Source: Burkholderia humptydooensis
GTDB taxonomy: Bacteria > Pseudomonadota > Gammaproteobacteria > Burkholderiales > Burkholderiaceae
Direction: 5' to 3'
Length of the DNA stretch: 64,000 nucleotides
Assembly: GCF_001513745.1 (NCBI RefSeq)
Contig: NZ_CP013382.1
Location: 2,849,544 to 2,913,543, forward strand
Shown here: piece by piece, positions 18,842 through 30,400 of the stretch
Position numbering within the stretch: the first letter of the stretch is position 1
Layout of the letters: every line of letters starts with the position of its first letter
The notes under the pieces: generated by a model
Database searches by the model: none
Seen by the model: the letters and a program-made list of their open reading frames with translations, nothing else
What the model was told of the DNA's origin: nothing
Program-made: the position numbers and the translations under genes

Positions 18842-19051
18842 CGTCCACCTTGCCTGAGCCCCGCCGCCGCGCCGCTTCGTCGCGGCGGTCTCGTATTCCC
18901 CCGGCGCGCGCAAACGCCGGAAACGAACCGGCGGCGGCCCGTTGCCGGTCCGCCGCCAGATGCTCGAAGCGTGGCCTGTCACGCTGTCGCTCGTATGGAT
19001 CGTGCGTAGACTGGCCATCTTGCGCGCATTCGTCTGCTCGTCGCGTTACAT

Positions 19052-19069
19052 ATGAAGCGTTTGCTTCAT
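19052..19069. promoter_or_regulatory. Perfect inverted repeat, possible operator
   Basis: ATGAAGC-GTTT-GCTTCAT is a 7-4-7 perfect inverted repeat about 210 bp upstream of the GGDEF-EAL start. Its size suits a dimeric repressor, but no cognate regulator is adjacent, so function is a guess. Confidence 0.3.
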
Positions 19070-19078
19070 GAATGCGCG

Positions 19079-19108
19079 TGCGCCGCCGCCCGCGCAAGCG
19101 GCGGCGCA
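19079..19108 (-). terminator. GC-rich hairpin after the lipase gene
   Basis: An 11-bp perfect stem (TGCGCCGCCGC / GCGGCGGCGCA) with an 8-base loop lies 50 bp past the lipase stop. No T-run follows on the minus strand, so termination is plausible rather than shown. It marks the probable end of the long operon that begins near 39.3 kb. Confidence 0.4.
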
Positions 19109-19157
19109 ATCGTCGGACAATCATACGACGCGCGGCGCGCCGCCGCTCAACCTTCTT

Positions 19158-21124
<1,967 letters not shown>

Positions 21125-21205
21125 TTGTCAGTCAACCTAAGTGTTTCAAACGCACGCCGGCCACGCCGGCCGCATGCCCCGCCCCGCGCCGTCCCGCGCC
21201 GTTCG

Positions 21206-21604
21206 TCAGGCAGCCGCCGCCGCGACGCGGCTTTGCCACCAGATGAACAGCGGCGCGCCGACGATCTCGAGTACGGTAAAGCCGATGAACGGAGCAAACG
21301 GTGCGCCGAGCGACACGAGTGAGATCAGACGGCCGAATCCGCCGGCGAAGATCATCGTCCACAGCGCGCGGAACAGCACGCCGTTGCGCTCGATGTTCGG
21401 GATCGTCCAGAACGCGCCGAGGCCGAGCCCGAACCAGACGCCCGCGTAGAAGCGCAGGTTGCTGTCGAGCGTCGCGTCGGCGGGCAGCGCGACGCCGAGC
21501 GATGCGTACAGCGGATCGTGGATGCCCAGCATGCCGAGCGTGCCGGTCGCGACCGGCACGGCTGCGAGAATTGCGGTGACGATTTGCAGGATGCGTTTGC
21601 TCAT
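21206..21604 (-). CDS. Small DUF4345-like integral membrane protein
   Basis: A 132-residue protein with four hydrophobic helices (ILQIVTAILAAVPVATGTLG, FYAGVWFGLGLGAFWTI, ALWTMIFAGGFGRLISLVS and FIGFTVLEIVGAPLFIWW). This pattern and the DSNLRFYAGVW motif match the DUF4345 family, whose function is unknown. It lies 38 bp after the outer-membrane protein gene and 80 bp before the PPTase, within the PKS-exporter run. Confidence 0.75.
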   Translation of the reverse strand: MSKRILQIVTAILAAVPVATGTLGMLGIHDPLYASLGVALPADATLDSNLRFYAGVWFGLGLGAFWTIPNIERNGVLFRALWTMIFAGGFGRLISLVSLGAPFAPFIGFTVLEIVGAPLFIWWQSRVAAAAA

Positions 21605-21642
21605 TGTAGGGTGGCCCTTGTTATTGGACGATCGGCGACGTC

Positions 21643-22941
21643 CTATTGATAAAAAATGCCCAGCGCCTGCACGCTGCTCGCCTCGGGCATCGCGCCGAAG
21701 CGGCTCCACGAAGGTCCGGTCTGCCGCAGGAACTGCACGGCGACGTCGAACTTGTCGAAGCGCCGCCGCAGCTCCAGCCAGTACTGCTGCCCCGCGCCGG
21801 GATCGAGCTGCGCGAAGCCCGTCAGGTCGAGACGCCGCACGAACACGTTGCGCCACGCCGCCATCAGGAACACCCCGTGCCGCGACGGCAGCTCCTGCGC
21901 GGCGATCGACGTGCGCACCGCGCGCGCCCACGCATACGGATCGCTCGCCTGCAGCGCACGCCACTGCGCAGCGGATGCGCCGCCGCTGTTGCCCTGCAGC
22001 TCCGCCGTCAGCGACAGGTCGATCGGCAGCGTCCACGTGAAGCCCACCGCCGAGCGCGTGCGAAATGCGCGATCGCGGTTGCCGCCGCCCGTCGCCGAGC
22101 CGATCAGCGACGGCCGCCAGCCGCCCGTCCATTCCGCATACGCGACGACCGCGTTGCCGAGCAGCACGCTCAGATTCTGCCCGAACTGCGGCGATTGTCC
22201 GCTCTCGCCGTACAGGACCCATTGCGGCTGGATCGCGGGCGCGATCCGCTGGCTGCCGACGAGCATCCAGCGATCGACGCCGTTCGTGCGCTGCAGGTCC
22301 GACGACGCGAACGGATCGCCCGGCACGCTGCGGCTCGCTAGCCGCGGCGACAGCATCAGCGCGATCGAGCCCGAATCCCAGACGCGCTGTGCGCGCACGG
22401 CGACGCTGCCGAGCCGGTTCGTGTGCCGGCTGTCGGGATCGGGCGGCACGTCGAGGCTCACCGCGCCCGCCTTGAAGAAATCGGTCGGGTTGTAGCCGAT
22501 CGCCGCGCCGATGCGCTCGTTGATCCGGCCCGCGTCGATCGCCAGCAGCGGCGACGGCTTCCAGCTCGCATACGCCTCCTTCACGAGCGTCACGTCGCGG
22601 TGCGACGCCGCGCCGGACGACAGCGGATCGAACCGGTCGAACCGCATCGCGAAATTCACACCCAGCGTCGGCGTCAGCGCGTGCTCGAACTGGAATTCCA
22701 CCGACAACTGATTGCGCCATGACGACGCAGCGCCGCGTCCGTCGCTCCAGCGAACGGCGTCCTGCACGCTGAACTTCCACGGGCGCGCCGTTTCCGGCGC
22801 CGCGACGGGCGTCGCGTCCGCGAGGTCGAGCGCCGCGTTCGTCGCGTCGTTCGCCGCGGCCGCGTCGCCCGCCGCCGCGGCGCGCAGCGGCATGGCCGCC
22901 GCGGCCGCGCAAATCAGGATCGCCAACGATCTGCGCGTCAT
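21643..22941 (-). CDS. Outer-membrane beta-barrel protein of the exporter cluster
   Basis: A 432-residue exported protein. A signal peptide (MTRRSLAILICAAAAAMPLRAAAAG) is followed by alternating beta-strand sequence with aromatic girdles (WKFSVQDAVRWSDG, NQLSVEFQFEHALTPTLGVN, VVAYAEWTGGWRP, FTWTLPIDLSLTAELQG), ending in VQALGIFYQ. The strand pattern suggests a monomeric porin-like barrel. It overlaps the LolA-like gene upstream by ATGA and sits with the ABC exporter genes, so it is likely the outer-membrane acceptor or pore for the exported product. The final residue is Gln rather than Phe, unusual for Bam-assembled barrels. I recognise no precise family. Confidence 0.7.
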   Translation of the reverse strand: MTRRSLAILICAAAAAMPLRAAAAGDAAAANDATNAALDLADATPVAAPETARPWKFSVQDAVRWSDGRGAASSWRNQLSVEFQFEHALTPTLGVNFAMRFDRFDPLSSGAASHRDVTLVKEAYASWKPSPLLAIDAGRINERIGAAIGYNPTDFFKAGAVSLDVPPDPDSRHTNRLGSVAVRAQRVWDSGSIALMLSPRLASRSVPGDPFASSDLQRTNGVDRWMLVGSQRIAPAIQPQWVLYGESGQSPQFGQNLSVLLGNAVVAYAEWTGGWRPSLIGSATGGGNRDRAFRTRSAVGFTWTLPIDLSLTAELQGNSGGASAAQWRALQASDPYAWARAVRTSIAAQELPSRHGVFLMAAWRNVFVRRLDLTGFAQLDPGAGQQYWLELRRRFDKFDVAVQFLRQTGPSWSRFGAMPEASSVQALGIFYQ

Positions 22942-23720
22942 TGCGCCTGGAAGCGGGGCAGGTAGTCGCGCTGCAACCATGCGTCCGGAATGTCGCGCCA
23001 CGCGTAGCCGGAAAAGCGCATCACCGTGACCCAGTTCGGATCGAGACCGTCGATGATCACGGTTTCGGTCGGTCGCTCGACGCCGAGCTCGGCCGTATAG
23101 CGCCGATAGAACGCGCTCTTCAGCAGCCGGTCGCTTTCCGAATAGAACTTCGCCTTCACCGGCCGGCTGTTCGATGCATCGAGCCACATCTCGATCCGGT
23201 GGTACGTGAGGCCCGGCGCGTTGCCCGTCAACGAAAGCTTGTAGCAATGCCGCGTCTGCCGGTCGCCGTCCATCACGTCCTCGGCGCCTTTGAGCTCCGC
23301 CCGGTAATCGTGCGCGAGATTGACGGTCACGACGTCGCCGTTCGCGGCCTGCCCGAGCAGGCGCTGGTCCGGCGAGATGCGGATGCTCGCCTGATTCGCC
23401 GGATCGTAGAACCACAGATCGTTGCCGTTCTTCAGCATCAGCTTGCCCGTGTCGCGCGCGGGCGCGACGAAGCGCACCAGCGTGCGGAACGCGCCGCCCG
23501 GCGCATCGGGCTTCGAGTAGATCGACAGCGTGTTGCCGTCGACCTGCTTGCCGGAGCGGTATTCGGCAAGCGTCGCGGTCAGCACGAACGACTTCGCCGG
23601 CGTGCGGATCGCATCGCTTTCCGCGAGCAGCTTCTGCGGATCGGGCGCTGTCTGCGCGTGCGCGAGCGCCGCCGCGCAAAGGCTCATGCCGACCCACCAT
23701 TGACGAAACAAGCGACGCAC
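22938..23720 (-). CDS. LolA-like outer-membrane lipoprotein-sorting protein
   Basis: A 260-residue periplasmic carrier of the LolA-like superfamily (the group that accompanies MMPL or LolCDE-like transporters). A signal peptide (ends near AHAQTAPD) precedes the half-barrel: DPQKLLAESDAIRTPAKSFV, SIYSKPDAPGGAFRTLVRFV, LMLKNGNDLWFYDPANQAS and YKLSLTGNAPGLTYHRIEMW. The GTG at 23720 has GGGAGG 6-7 bases upstream; an internal ATG 12 codons later would shorten the signal peptide. It overlaps the barrel gene and follows the ABC permease by 56 bp. It probably carries a hydrophobic molecule across the periplasm. Confidence 0.85.
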   Translation of the reverse strand: MRRLFRQWWVGMSLCAAALAHAQTAPDPQKLLAESDAIRTPAKSFVLTATLAEYRSGKQVDGNTLSIYSKPDAPGGAFRTLVRFVAPARDTGKLMLKNGNDLWFYDPANQASIRISPDQRLLGQAANGDVVTVNLAHDYRAELKGAEDVMDGDRQTRHCYKLSLTGNAPGLTYHRIEMWLDASNSRPVKAKFYSESDRLLKSAFYRRYTAELGVERPTETVIIDGLDPNWVTVMRFSGYAWRDIPDAWLQRDYLPRFQAQ

Positions 23721-23776
23721 GCCACACCTCCCGATCGATTCGATCTTTCGTTGTTCAAACTGAAAACTTCCACCGC

Positions 23777-25213
23777 TCACGCGTAACGCAGCGCGTCGAC
23801 GATCGACAGCCGCGCCGCGTGGCGCGCGGGCAGCCACGCCGACAAGCCGGCGACGAACGCGAGCCCGACGAACGTCAGCGCGATGAGACGCCATTCGCCC
23901 CACACGCGCACCGTCAGCGCGACCGAATCGATCCGCGCGGGCGGCGTCCATGCGAGGCCGCTGTGGTTGACCGCGAATGCGAGCGCGAGCGCGACGAGCA
24001 CGCCGATCGACGCGCCGGCGACGCCGAGCAGCGCGCCTTCGCAGACAAACAGCGCCTGGATGCCGCCGCGGCGCACGCCCATCGAGCGCAGTGTGCCGAT
24101 CTCGACGGTTCGCTCGAGGATCGCCGTGCTCATCGTGTTGCTGACGACGAACAGCACGATCGCGCCGATCAGCACGAACACGAAGCCGAAGATCATCGAG
24201 AACATCCGGTTCGTCTGGTCGTAGAACGGGTTCAGCGCGGCGAAGTCCAGCACGTCGAGCGGCTGGCCTTCGAAGCGGCCGCCGAACAGCGCGTCGATCC
24301 GCGCGCGCGCGGCGGGCAGTTGCGCGGTGTGCCGAAGCTGGATCTCGATCGCCGTCACGCGCGGCGCGTCGCCGCCGTAGACGAGCCGCTGCGCGCGCGG
24401 CAGATGCATCGCGAGATAAACGTCGTCGAGTTCCTTCACGCCCTGCTGCTCGGCCTTCGCGACCGTGAAGCCGCCGACGTTCGGCGCGCCGTATGCGTTC
24501 GCGGCGAGCACTTCGATGTGCGTCGCGCTTGCGCGCTCGTCTTTCTGCTCGCTCTTTCGCGCGCCCGCCTCGGCTGCGGCGAGCGCGAGCACGTCGTCCG
24601 GCGCATCGGCGGCCTGCGCGCCGGGCGCCGCGTCCGAAGCCGTCGCGGCTTCCTTCGCGATGTCGCCGTCGCCGCAATCGGGCACGCGCAGCGGCGCGCA
24701 CAGATGCAGCACGCGCGCGACGCCATTGCCCACGATCGCCGCATCGGGCGCGGTGCCGACGAGCGGATACGGCTTCGGCGTCAACGGAAAGCCGTAGTCG
24801 TTCCATTGCTGCATCCGGTTCTGCTCGTCGGCGATCGCGCCCTGCGCGAGCACCGTGCGCGACACGCCCGCCTCGAAATTGCCCGCGATCCCGCCGAACT
24901 GCAGCGTCGGCGTGATCACCGCGATCATCGGCGCGAGCACCGGATCGTCGCGCAGCCGCGCGATCAGCCGCGCGTAGCCGCCGATCCCGTATGCGACCGG
25001 ATTGCCGCTGCCGTACTGGAAATAGCCGTGGCGCTGGATCTGCAAATGGCCGCTGCGCCGCACGAAATCGGTCTGCAATCCGAACGTGATGTCCTTGCTG
25101 AAGCCGCCGAACAGCAGCACCGCGCAAACGCCGACGATCATCGCGAGCAGCGTGGTGATCGAGCGCCGCCGGTTTCGCTGCAGGTTGCGCAGCGCCAACA
25201 TGAACGTATGCAT
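23777..25213 (-). CDS. ABC exporter permease, LolC/LolE-MacB type
   Basis: A 478-residue FtsX-family permease. A first membrane helix (SITTLLAMIVGVCAVLLFGG) is followed by a large periplasmic domain with an Ala/Asp-rich insert (residues about 170-225) and three C-terminal helices (MFSMIFGFVFVLIGAIVLFVVS, ALLGVAGASIGVLVALALAF and VWGEWRLIALTFVGLAFVAG). The FtsX signature LERTVEIGTLRSMGVRRG lies between helices 2 and 3. Such permeases extract lipoproteins or extrude hydrophobic molecules by mechanotransmission. It overlaps the ATPase gene by TGATG. With the LolA-like and barrel proteins downstream it forms a complete trans-envelope route. Confidence 0.9.
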   Translation of the reverse strand: MHTFMLALRNLQRNRRRSITTLLAMIVGVCAVLLFGGFSKDITFGLQTDFVRRSGHLQIQRHGYFQYGSGNPVAYGIGGYARLIARLRDDPVLAPMIAVITPTLQFGGIAGNFEAGVSRTVLAQGAIADEQNRMQQWNDYGFPLTPKPYPLVGTAPDAAIVGNGVARVLHLCAPLRVPDCGDGDIAKEAATASDAAPGAQAADAPDDVLALAAAEAGARKSEQKDERASATHIEVLAANAYGAPNVGGFTVAKAEQQGVKELDDVYLAMHLPRAQRLVYGGDAPRVTAIEIQLRHTAQLPAARARIDALFGGRFEGQPLDVLDFAALNPFYDQTNRMFSMIFGFVFVLIGAIVLFVVSNTMSTAILERTVEIGTLRSMGVRRGGIQALFVCEGALLGVAGASIGVLVALALAFAVNHSGLAWTPPARIDSVALTVRVWGEWRLIALTFVGLAFVAGLSAWLPARHAARLSIVDALRYA

Positions 25214-25911
25214 CAGCTTTGCGCCTCCTGCGCGATGCGGCGCTCGACGATGCGCCCGTCGCGGATCTGCACCACGTCGTCGGCCGCGTCCAGCACTTGG
25301 GGATCGTGCGACGACACGATGAATGACACGCCGCTCTCGCGCTGCATCTCGTGCATCAGCGCGATGATCGCGCGGCCCGTGACGCTGTCGAGGTTCGCGG
25401 TCGGCTCGTCGGCGAGCACGAGCGACGGCCCCGCCGCGAGCGCGCGCGCGATCGCGACGCGCTGGCGCTGGCCGCCCGATAGCTGGCTCGGCCGGTGCGC
25501 GCCCTTGCCGGCGAGGCCCACTGCGTCGAGCAGATACGCGACGCGCTCCGCGCGCTCGCGCGCCGGCGTGCGCGCCATCAGCAGCGGATATTCGACGTTC
25601 TCGTACGCGGACAGCGCGGGCAGCAGGTTGAACGACTGGAACACGTGCCCGACCTCGCGCGCACGGAAGTCGGACAGCGCATCGTCGGACAGCGTCGCGG
25701 TGTCCTCGCCGGCCACGACGACGCGCCCCGCATCCGGCCGATCGATGCAGCCGATCATGTTGAGCAGCGTCGTCTTGCCGCTGCCGGACGGGCCGCTCAG
25801 CACGGTGAAGCGGTTCGCGTCGATGTCGACCGACACGCCGGCGAGGCCGGTCACTTTCACGCTGTCGAGCAGGTAGGTCTTGCTGACGTTCTCGACGGAG
25901 ACGAGCGCCAT
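25213..25911 (-). CDS. ABC exporter ATPase, LolD/MacB type
   Basis: A 232-residue ATPase. Walker A is GPSGSGKTT, the signature is [15 protein letters not shown], Walker B is LVLADEPTANLDS, and the H-loop is SSHDPQ. The sequence FQSFNLLPALSAYENVEYPL is typical of the LolD/MacB group. It is translationally linked to the monooxygenase before it and the permease after it (TGATG at both junctions), so export and synthesis are on one transcript. Confidence 0.94.
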   Translation of the reverse strand: MALVSVENVSKTYLLDSVKVTGLAGVSVDIDANRFTVLSGPSGSGKTTLLNMIGCIDRPDAGRVVVAGEDTATLSDDALSDFRAREVGHVFQSFNLLPALSAYENVEYPLLMARTPARERAERVAYLLDAVGLAGKGAHRPSQLSGGQRQRVAIARALAAGPSLVLADEPTANLDSVTGRAIIALMHEMQRESGVSFIVSSHDPQVLDAADDVVQIRDGRIVERRIAQEAQS

Positions 25912-27374
25912 CACGCGTCTCCCGTCCGCACGCGCGCGGCTGTGGCCGTGGCCGGCGCTTGCGCCGCGGACGCGACGGCCACGGGCCGCGCGTGCCGCGA
26001 CGCGGCGCGCGAATCGGGCAGCGCGCGAATCAGCCGCTTCAGTTGCAGCCGGTACGCGAAGTGCTCGACTTCGATCACGTGCCGCTGCGTGTCGCTGAAA
26101 TGAATCCCGCCGTTCCAGTTCGAGCGGTCGCGGCCGATCAGCCGGTCGAGCCGCGCGGCCTTGCGCGGCGCGGCGTCGCGCGCGCGCAGGTAGCGCGCGA
26201 CGAGCTGCGCCTGATAGTCCATCAGCGGCCAGTTGCCGGTCGACGTCTGGAACAGGCCGATGAAGAACAGGTTCGGATGCGCGCGATCGAAGATGTTCAG
26301 ATACAGGCGCGGCTGCATCTTGTCCCATTGCAGATACGACTGGTCGAGAAACGGGAAGCTCAACTGGAAACCGGTCGCGTAGACGATCGCGTCGATCTGC
26401 TCCTCGCTGCCGTCCGAGAACGCGACGCGGTCGCCCTTCAGCTCGACGACGTCCGGCTTCGCGACGAGATCGCCGTGCCCCAGGTGGTAGAACAGCGTCG
26501 AATTGATGATGAAGTGCGCCTCGAACAGCTTGTGATCCGGCTTCGGCAGCCCGTAGTCTTCCGGCTGGCCGGCCGTCGTCAGGCGCAGCAGGCGCTCGCC
26601 GAAGAAGCGCCGCGCCCATAGCGGCATGCGCAGCTTCAGCGGCCATTCGGCCCAGCGATCGGCAGGAATCCCGAACAGGAATTTCGGCCAGTAGAAGTAG
26701 CCGCGCCGCGTGCTGTGAAACACCGCGCTCGCGTGATGGACCGCCTCCACCGCGATGTCGCAGCCCGAATTGCCCGCGCCGACCACGAGCACGCGCTTGC
26801 CCTTCAGCGCGTCGGGGGTCTTGTACAGCGCCGAATGCAGTTGCAGCCCGTCGAAGCGGCCCGGATAGTCGGGCACCTGCGGCTTCGACAGATGCCCGTT
26901 GCAGACGAATACGCCCTTGTAATGCCGCACCTCGTGGCCGTCGAGCTCGACGCGCCACGCGCCGCCTTGCGCGAGCGGCGCGACTTCGAGCACGGTCCGG
27001 TTGAACTCCGCGTGCCCGTAGACGCCGAAGCGGCGTGCGTAGTCGCGCAGGTAGGCGAGCGCCTGATCGCCGCGCGCGTAGGTCGGGTAATCGGCGGGCA
27101 TCGGGTAGTCCGTGTATTCGGAGAACTCGCGCGAGCTGATCATGTGCACCGATTGGTAGATCGCGCTGCACGGCTTGCCGTAATACCAGGTGCCGCCGAT
27201 GTCGTCCTCGCGCTCGATCAGGTCGAACGCGATGCCCTGCTCGCGCAGGTTCTTCGCGGTCGCGATGCCGGCCGCGCCGCCGCCGATGATGCAGTAGCGG
27301 TCGCCGCAATCGCGGATCGCCGGGGCCGCGGCCGTCGGCGCGGCCGGGTTCGTCGTGGTGTTCGTCGTCGTCAT
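25911..27374 (-). CDS. Flavin-containing monooxygenase
   Basis: A 487-residue class B flavoprotein oxygenase. The FAD motif is IIGGGAAGIATAKNL, the FMO signature F-x-G-x3-H-x3-Y is FDGLQLHSALY, the NADPH motif is VVGAGNSGCDIA, and ATGF follows later (YATGFQLSF). It oxygenates soft nucleophiles or carries out Baeyer-Villiger reactions. The ATG at 27374 has GGAGGA 9 bases upstream. It sits between the P450-KR fusion and the ABC exporter with a TGATG link, so it most likely tailors the product of the synthase. The Ala-rich tail after residue 465 is not part of the catalytic fold. Confidence 0.92.
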   Translation of the reverse strand: MTTTNTTTNPAAPTAAAPAIRDCGDRYCIIGGGAAGIATAKNLREQGIAFDLIEREDDIGGTWYYGKPCSAIYQSVHMISSREFSEYTDYPMPADYPTYARGDQALAYLRDYARRFGVYGHAEFNRTVLEVAPLAQGGAWRVELDGHEVRHYKGVFVCNGHLSKPQVPDYPGRFDGLQLHSALYKTPDALKGKRVLVVGAGNSGCDIAVEAVHHASAVFHSTRRGYFYWPKFLFGIPADRWAEWPLKLRMPLWARRFFGERLLRLTTAGQPEDYGLPKPDHKLFEAHFIINSTLFYHLGHGDLVAKPDVVELKGDRVAFSDGSEEQIDAIVYATGFQLSFPFLDQSYLQWDKMQPRLYLNIFDRAHPNLFFIGLFQTSTGNWPLMDYQAQLVARYLRARDAAPRKAARLDRLIGRDRSNWNGGIHFSDTQRHVIEVEHFAYRLQLKRLIRALPDSRAASRHARPVAVASAAQAPATATAARVRTGDA

Positions 27375-27406
27375 CGTTGCCGTTCCTCCACTTGTGCGCT
27401 CGCGCG

Positions 27407-30400
27407 TCATGCCGTCAGCGGAGCGGCGAGCGCGCCCGTTTCGGTCTGCATCGCTTGCGCGGCGTCGCCGTCGACGCGCGTGTCGTCGATACGCAGCAGC
27501 ACATAGCCGCGCGCGTCGAGCACCGCGAAGCGGCCGGTCGCGTACTCGACGACGCCATCGGCCGACGCCGCCGGCAGGCGCGCGAGCTTCGCGCCGCCGA
27601 TCCGCCACACGGCCGGCGCGTCGGTCTGCGCGGCGCCCCATTCGGCGAGCAGCACGCGCAGCACGTGCTCGACGTGATTGACGGGCAGGCGCAGCTCGAG
27701 CGGCAACGGCAGCGTCCACAGGCTCAGCACCGCGGCGGGCGGCACGCGGCCGATCCGCACGATGCCGGCCGACGCGTCGTCCGGCACGCTCCAGTCGCCC
27801 GCCGGCAGCAGCTCGCCGTTCCATGCGGCATGCGGCGCGCTCGTGAGCGGCGCCGGCTCGGGCGTCGCGCCGGGCGCCCGTGCATACGCGGCGCCGATCT
27901 GCTCCGGCTGCGGCCGGTAGACGAGCGTCATGCTGAGCAGCTCGGCCCGCGTGCGCGCGTCGCTGCACCGCACGTCGACGCACCAGACGTCGCCGATCAT
28001 GTAGCCGGCCGCCTCGCTGCCGATCTCGACGCCCGCGCCGCCCGCCGGCACCGCCGGCAGCGCGTCGAGCCGCAGCACGACGTTCGCCATCTCGCTCAGC
28101 TCGCGCGGCTCGCCTGTCGGCGGCATCACCCAGTCGCCGACCGCGCACGCGTGCTCGAGCACGAGCGACGCGGGCACCACCGCGCGCCCGTTGAAGCGGA
28201 ACGCATGCGCATACGGCGCGACGGCGGGATCGATCGCATAGCGCCCCTCGAAGCGCTTGAACGGCCGAAAGCGCACCGGCTCGCCGACGTGATGCCGGCG
28301 CGTGACGAGCTCGCCGATGTTCGGCAGCTCGCGGATCGGCTGGAAGCCCTTGATCTGCACGGGCGTCGGCGCGCGGCCGACCGCCCCCATGAACATCACC
28401 TCGCCGCTGCCCGGCGAAGCCAGTTCGCGCAGCCAGTGCCGCACGCCCTCGTCGACGTTCATCGGGCTCACGTAGCGCTGCGTGACCGCGAAGTTCGTGA
28501 TCATCCCGACGCCTTCCCACGTCGGCCACACGAGCGTCTTCACGCCGCATGCGGGAGAAAGCGCGTGCTGCGCGGCCCAGAGGCCGAGGCGCGCGAGCGC
28601 TTCGTTCGCGGCCGCGTAGTCGGTCTCGCCCGTCATCCCGCCCCAGCGGCCCGTCAGCGAGCCGACGTTGCAGAACTGCGCGAGCCGCGGCCGCGCGCGC
28701 ACCGCATCGCACAGATTCGCGAAGCCCAGCACCTTCGTGCGGACCGTGCGCGCGAAATCGTCGGCGCGCTTCCGGATCAGGCGTGCCGGCTCGTCGACGC
28801 CCGCGTTGTGGATCACGATCCGCAGCGAATCGCCGAGCTCGTCGCACAGCGCGCGCACGGCCGCGCGGTCGGTCACGTCGCACACACGGTAATGGACCGG
28901 CAGGCCGAGCGCGGCCATCTCGTCGAGCGCCGTCTTCAGCTCGCGCCGGCGCTTGAGCCGCTGCAGCGACGCGCGGATCGCCTTCGGCGGATGCTCGGGC
29001 GTCGCCGCACGCAACTGTTCGAGGCCGTAGCGCTTGAAGCCTTCTTCGTCGAGCGTCATCCACGGCTCGCCGCCGTCGGGCGGCGTCTCGCGCCCGGTGA
29101 CGATCACCGTGCAGCCGTGGCGCCCGGCGAGCGCGCGCGCGCACAACAGGCCGATCCCGCGCGCGCCGCCCGAGAACAGCACGGCGTCGCCCGGCCCGAG
29201 CGCCGAGCGCGCGTCGACGGCGAGCGGCGGCAGTTCGTTGCGCTTCGCGTGCAGCGTGTAGCGCACGCCGTTGCGATAGCCGACCTCGAACAGGCCCCAG
29301 CGATACAGCTCGTTGACGACGAGCCGGTCGACGCGGCCCGTCTCGTCGGGCGCGATGTCGAGCACGCGCACGTTGCAGTTCGGCAGCTCCTGCGGCAGCG
29401 TCTTCGCGAGCCCCGCCCACAGGCCGCCGAGCGGCTGCGCGCCGGCGTCGGCGCCATAGCCCATCTGCCCGTCCATCCATGTGAGCGCGACATAGAAGAG
29501 CCGCGACGTGTCGTCCTCCGCCGCCCAGTCGCCGTAGCACGCCTTCAGCAGCTCGACCGTGCGACGCATCGGCGCTTCCCACGCGCTCGCGTCGTCGAGC
29601 GCGAACGGCGCTTCGAGCCCGAGATCGACGATGCCGTCGAGCGGCCCCGCTTCGTTGACGAAAACCCGCGCCGCTTCCGCGTGATCGGCGTTCGCGGCGG
29701 GCGCGAACACCGACACCTTCGCGCACGTTCGCGCAAGCGCCGCCGCGACGCGCTCGACCGTGCCGCCGCGCCCGTTGACGAGCGCGATGCGCCTGCCGCT
29801 CAACGCGGGCGAAGGCTCGTCGGGCACCGGATCGACGGGCACGGGCCGCCACGTGAAGCGCCACGCGGGCACGCTGCGGGCGCTCGCGTCGGTGTCGGTG
29901 CCGGCCGCGGGCAGCGCCGTGGCGGGCGAAGTCGCGAGCGACAGCGTCGCGACGTCGCCCGGTTCGTGCTGCCGGGCGGCCTCGCGCGCGGCGGCGACAG
30001 CCGCGCCGCCTCCATGCGCGGCGTCGAGCGCGAGCGCCGCCGCCATCGGACACGCGGCGCCTGCCGCCGCAACCGTATCGCCGAGCGGCCGCAGCGCGCG
30101 CGCGGACTCGTGCTCGCGCACGCGCGCGAGATGGCTCTGCTGCCGCTCGCGCGGCTTCACGATCAGACGGATGCCGTGCACCGGCCGCAGCGAGATCGTC
30201 GCGCCGAACTCGATCGGGTGGCCGGGCAGCGCGTTCAGATCGAAGTGCTGCGCGACCACCGCGACGAGCACGCGCATCTGCAGGAGCGCGGTCTGGAAGC
30301 CGATGCACTTGCGCATCCCGCCGCCGAACGGAAAGTAGACGAAGCGATGGCGCGCCGGCGCATCGCTCGCGAAGTTCTCGGGATCGAACGCGTCCGGATT

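Larger units (their letters stand above)
18842..19157. other. Promoter-bearing gap upstream of the GGDEF-EAL gene
   Basis: About 315 bases between the lipase stop and the GGDEF-EAL start. It holds the perfect inverted repeat at 19052-19069 and the GC-rich hairpin at 19079-19108 (listed separately). I see no reading frame with coding character. Confidence 0.5.
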
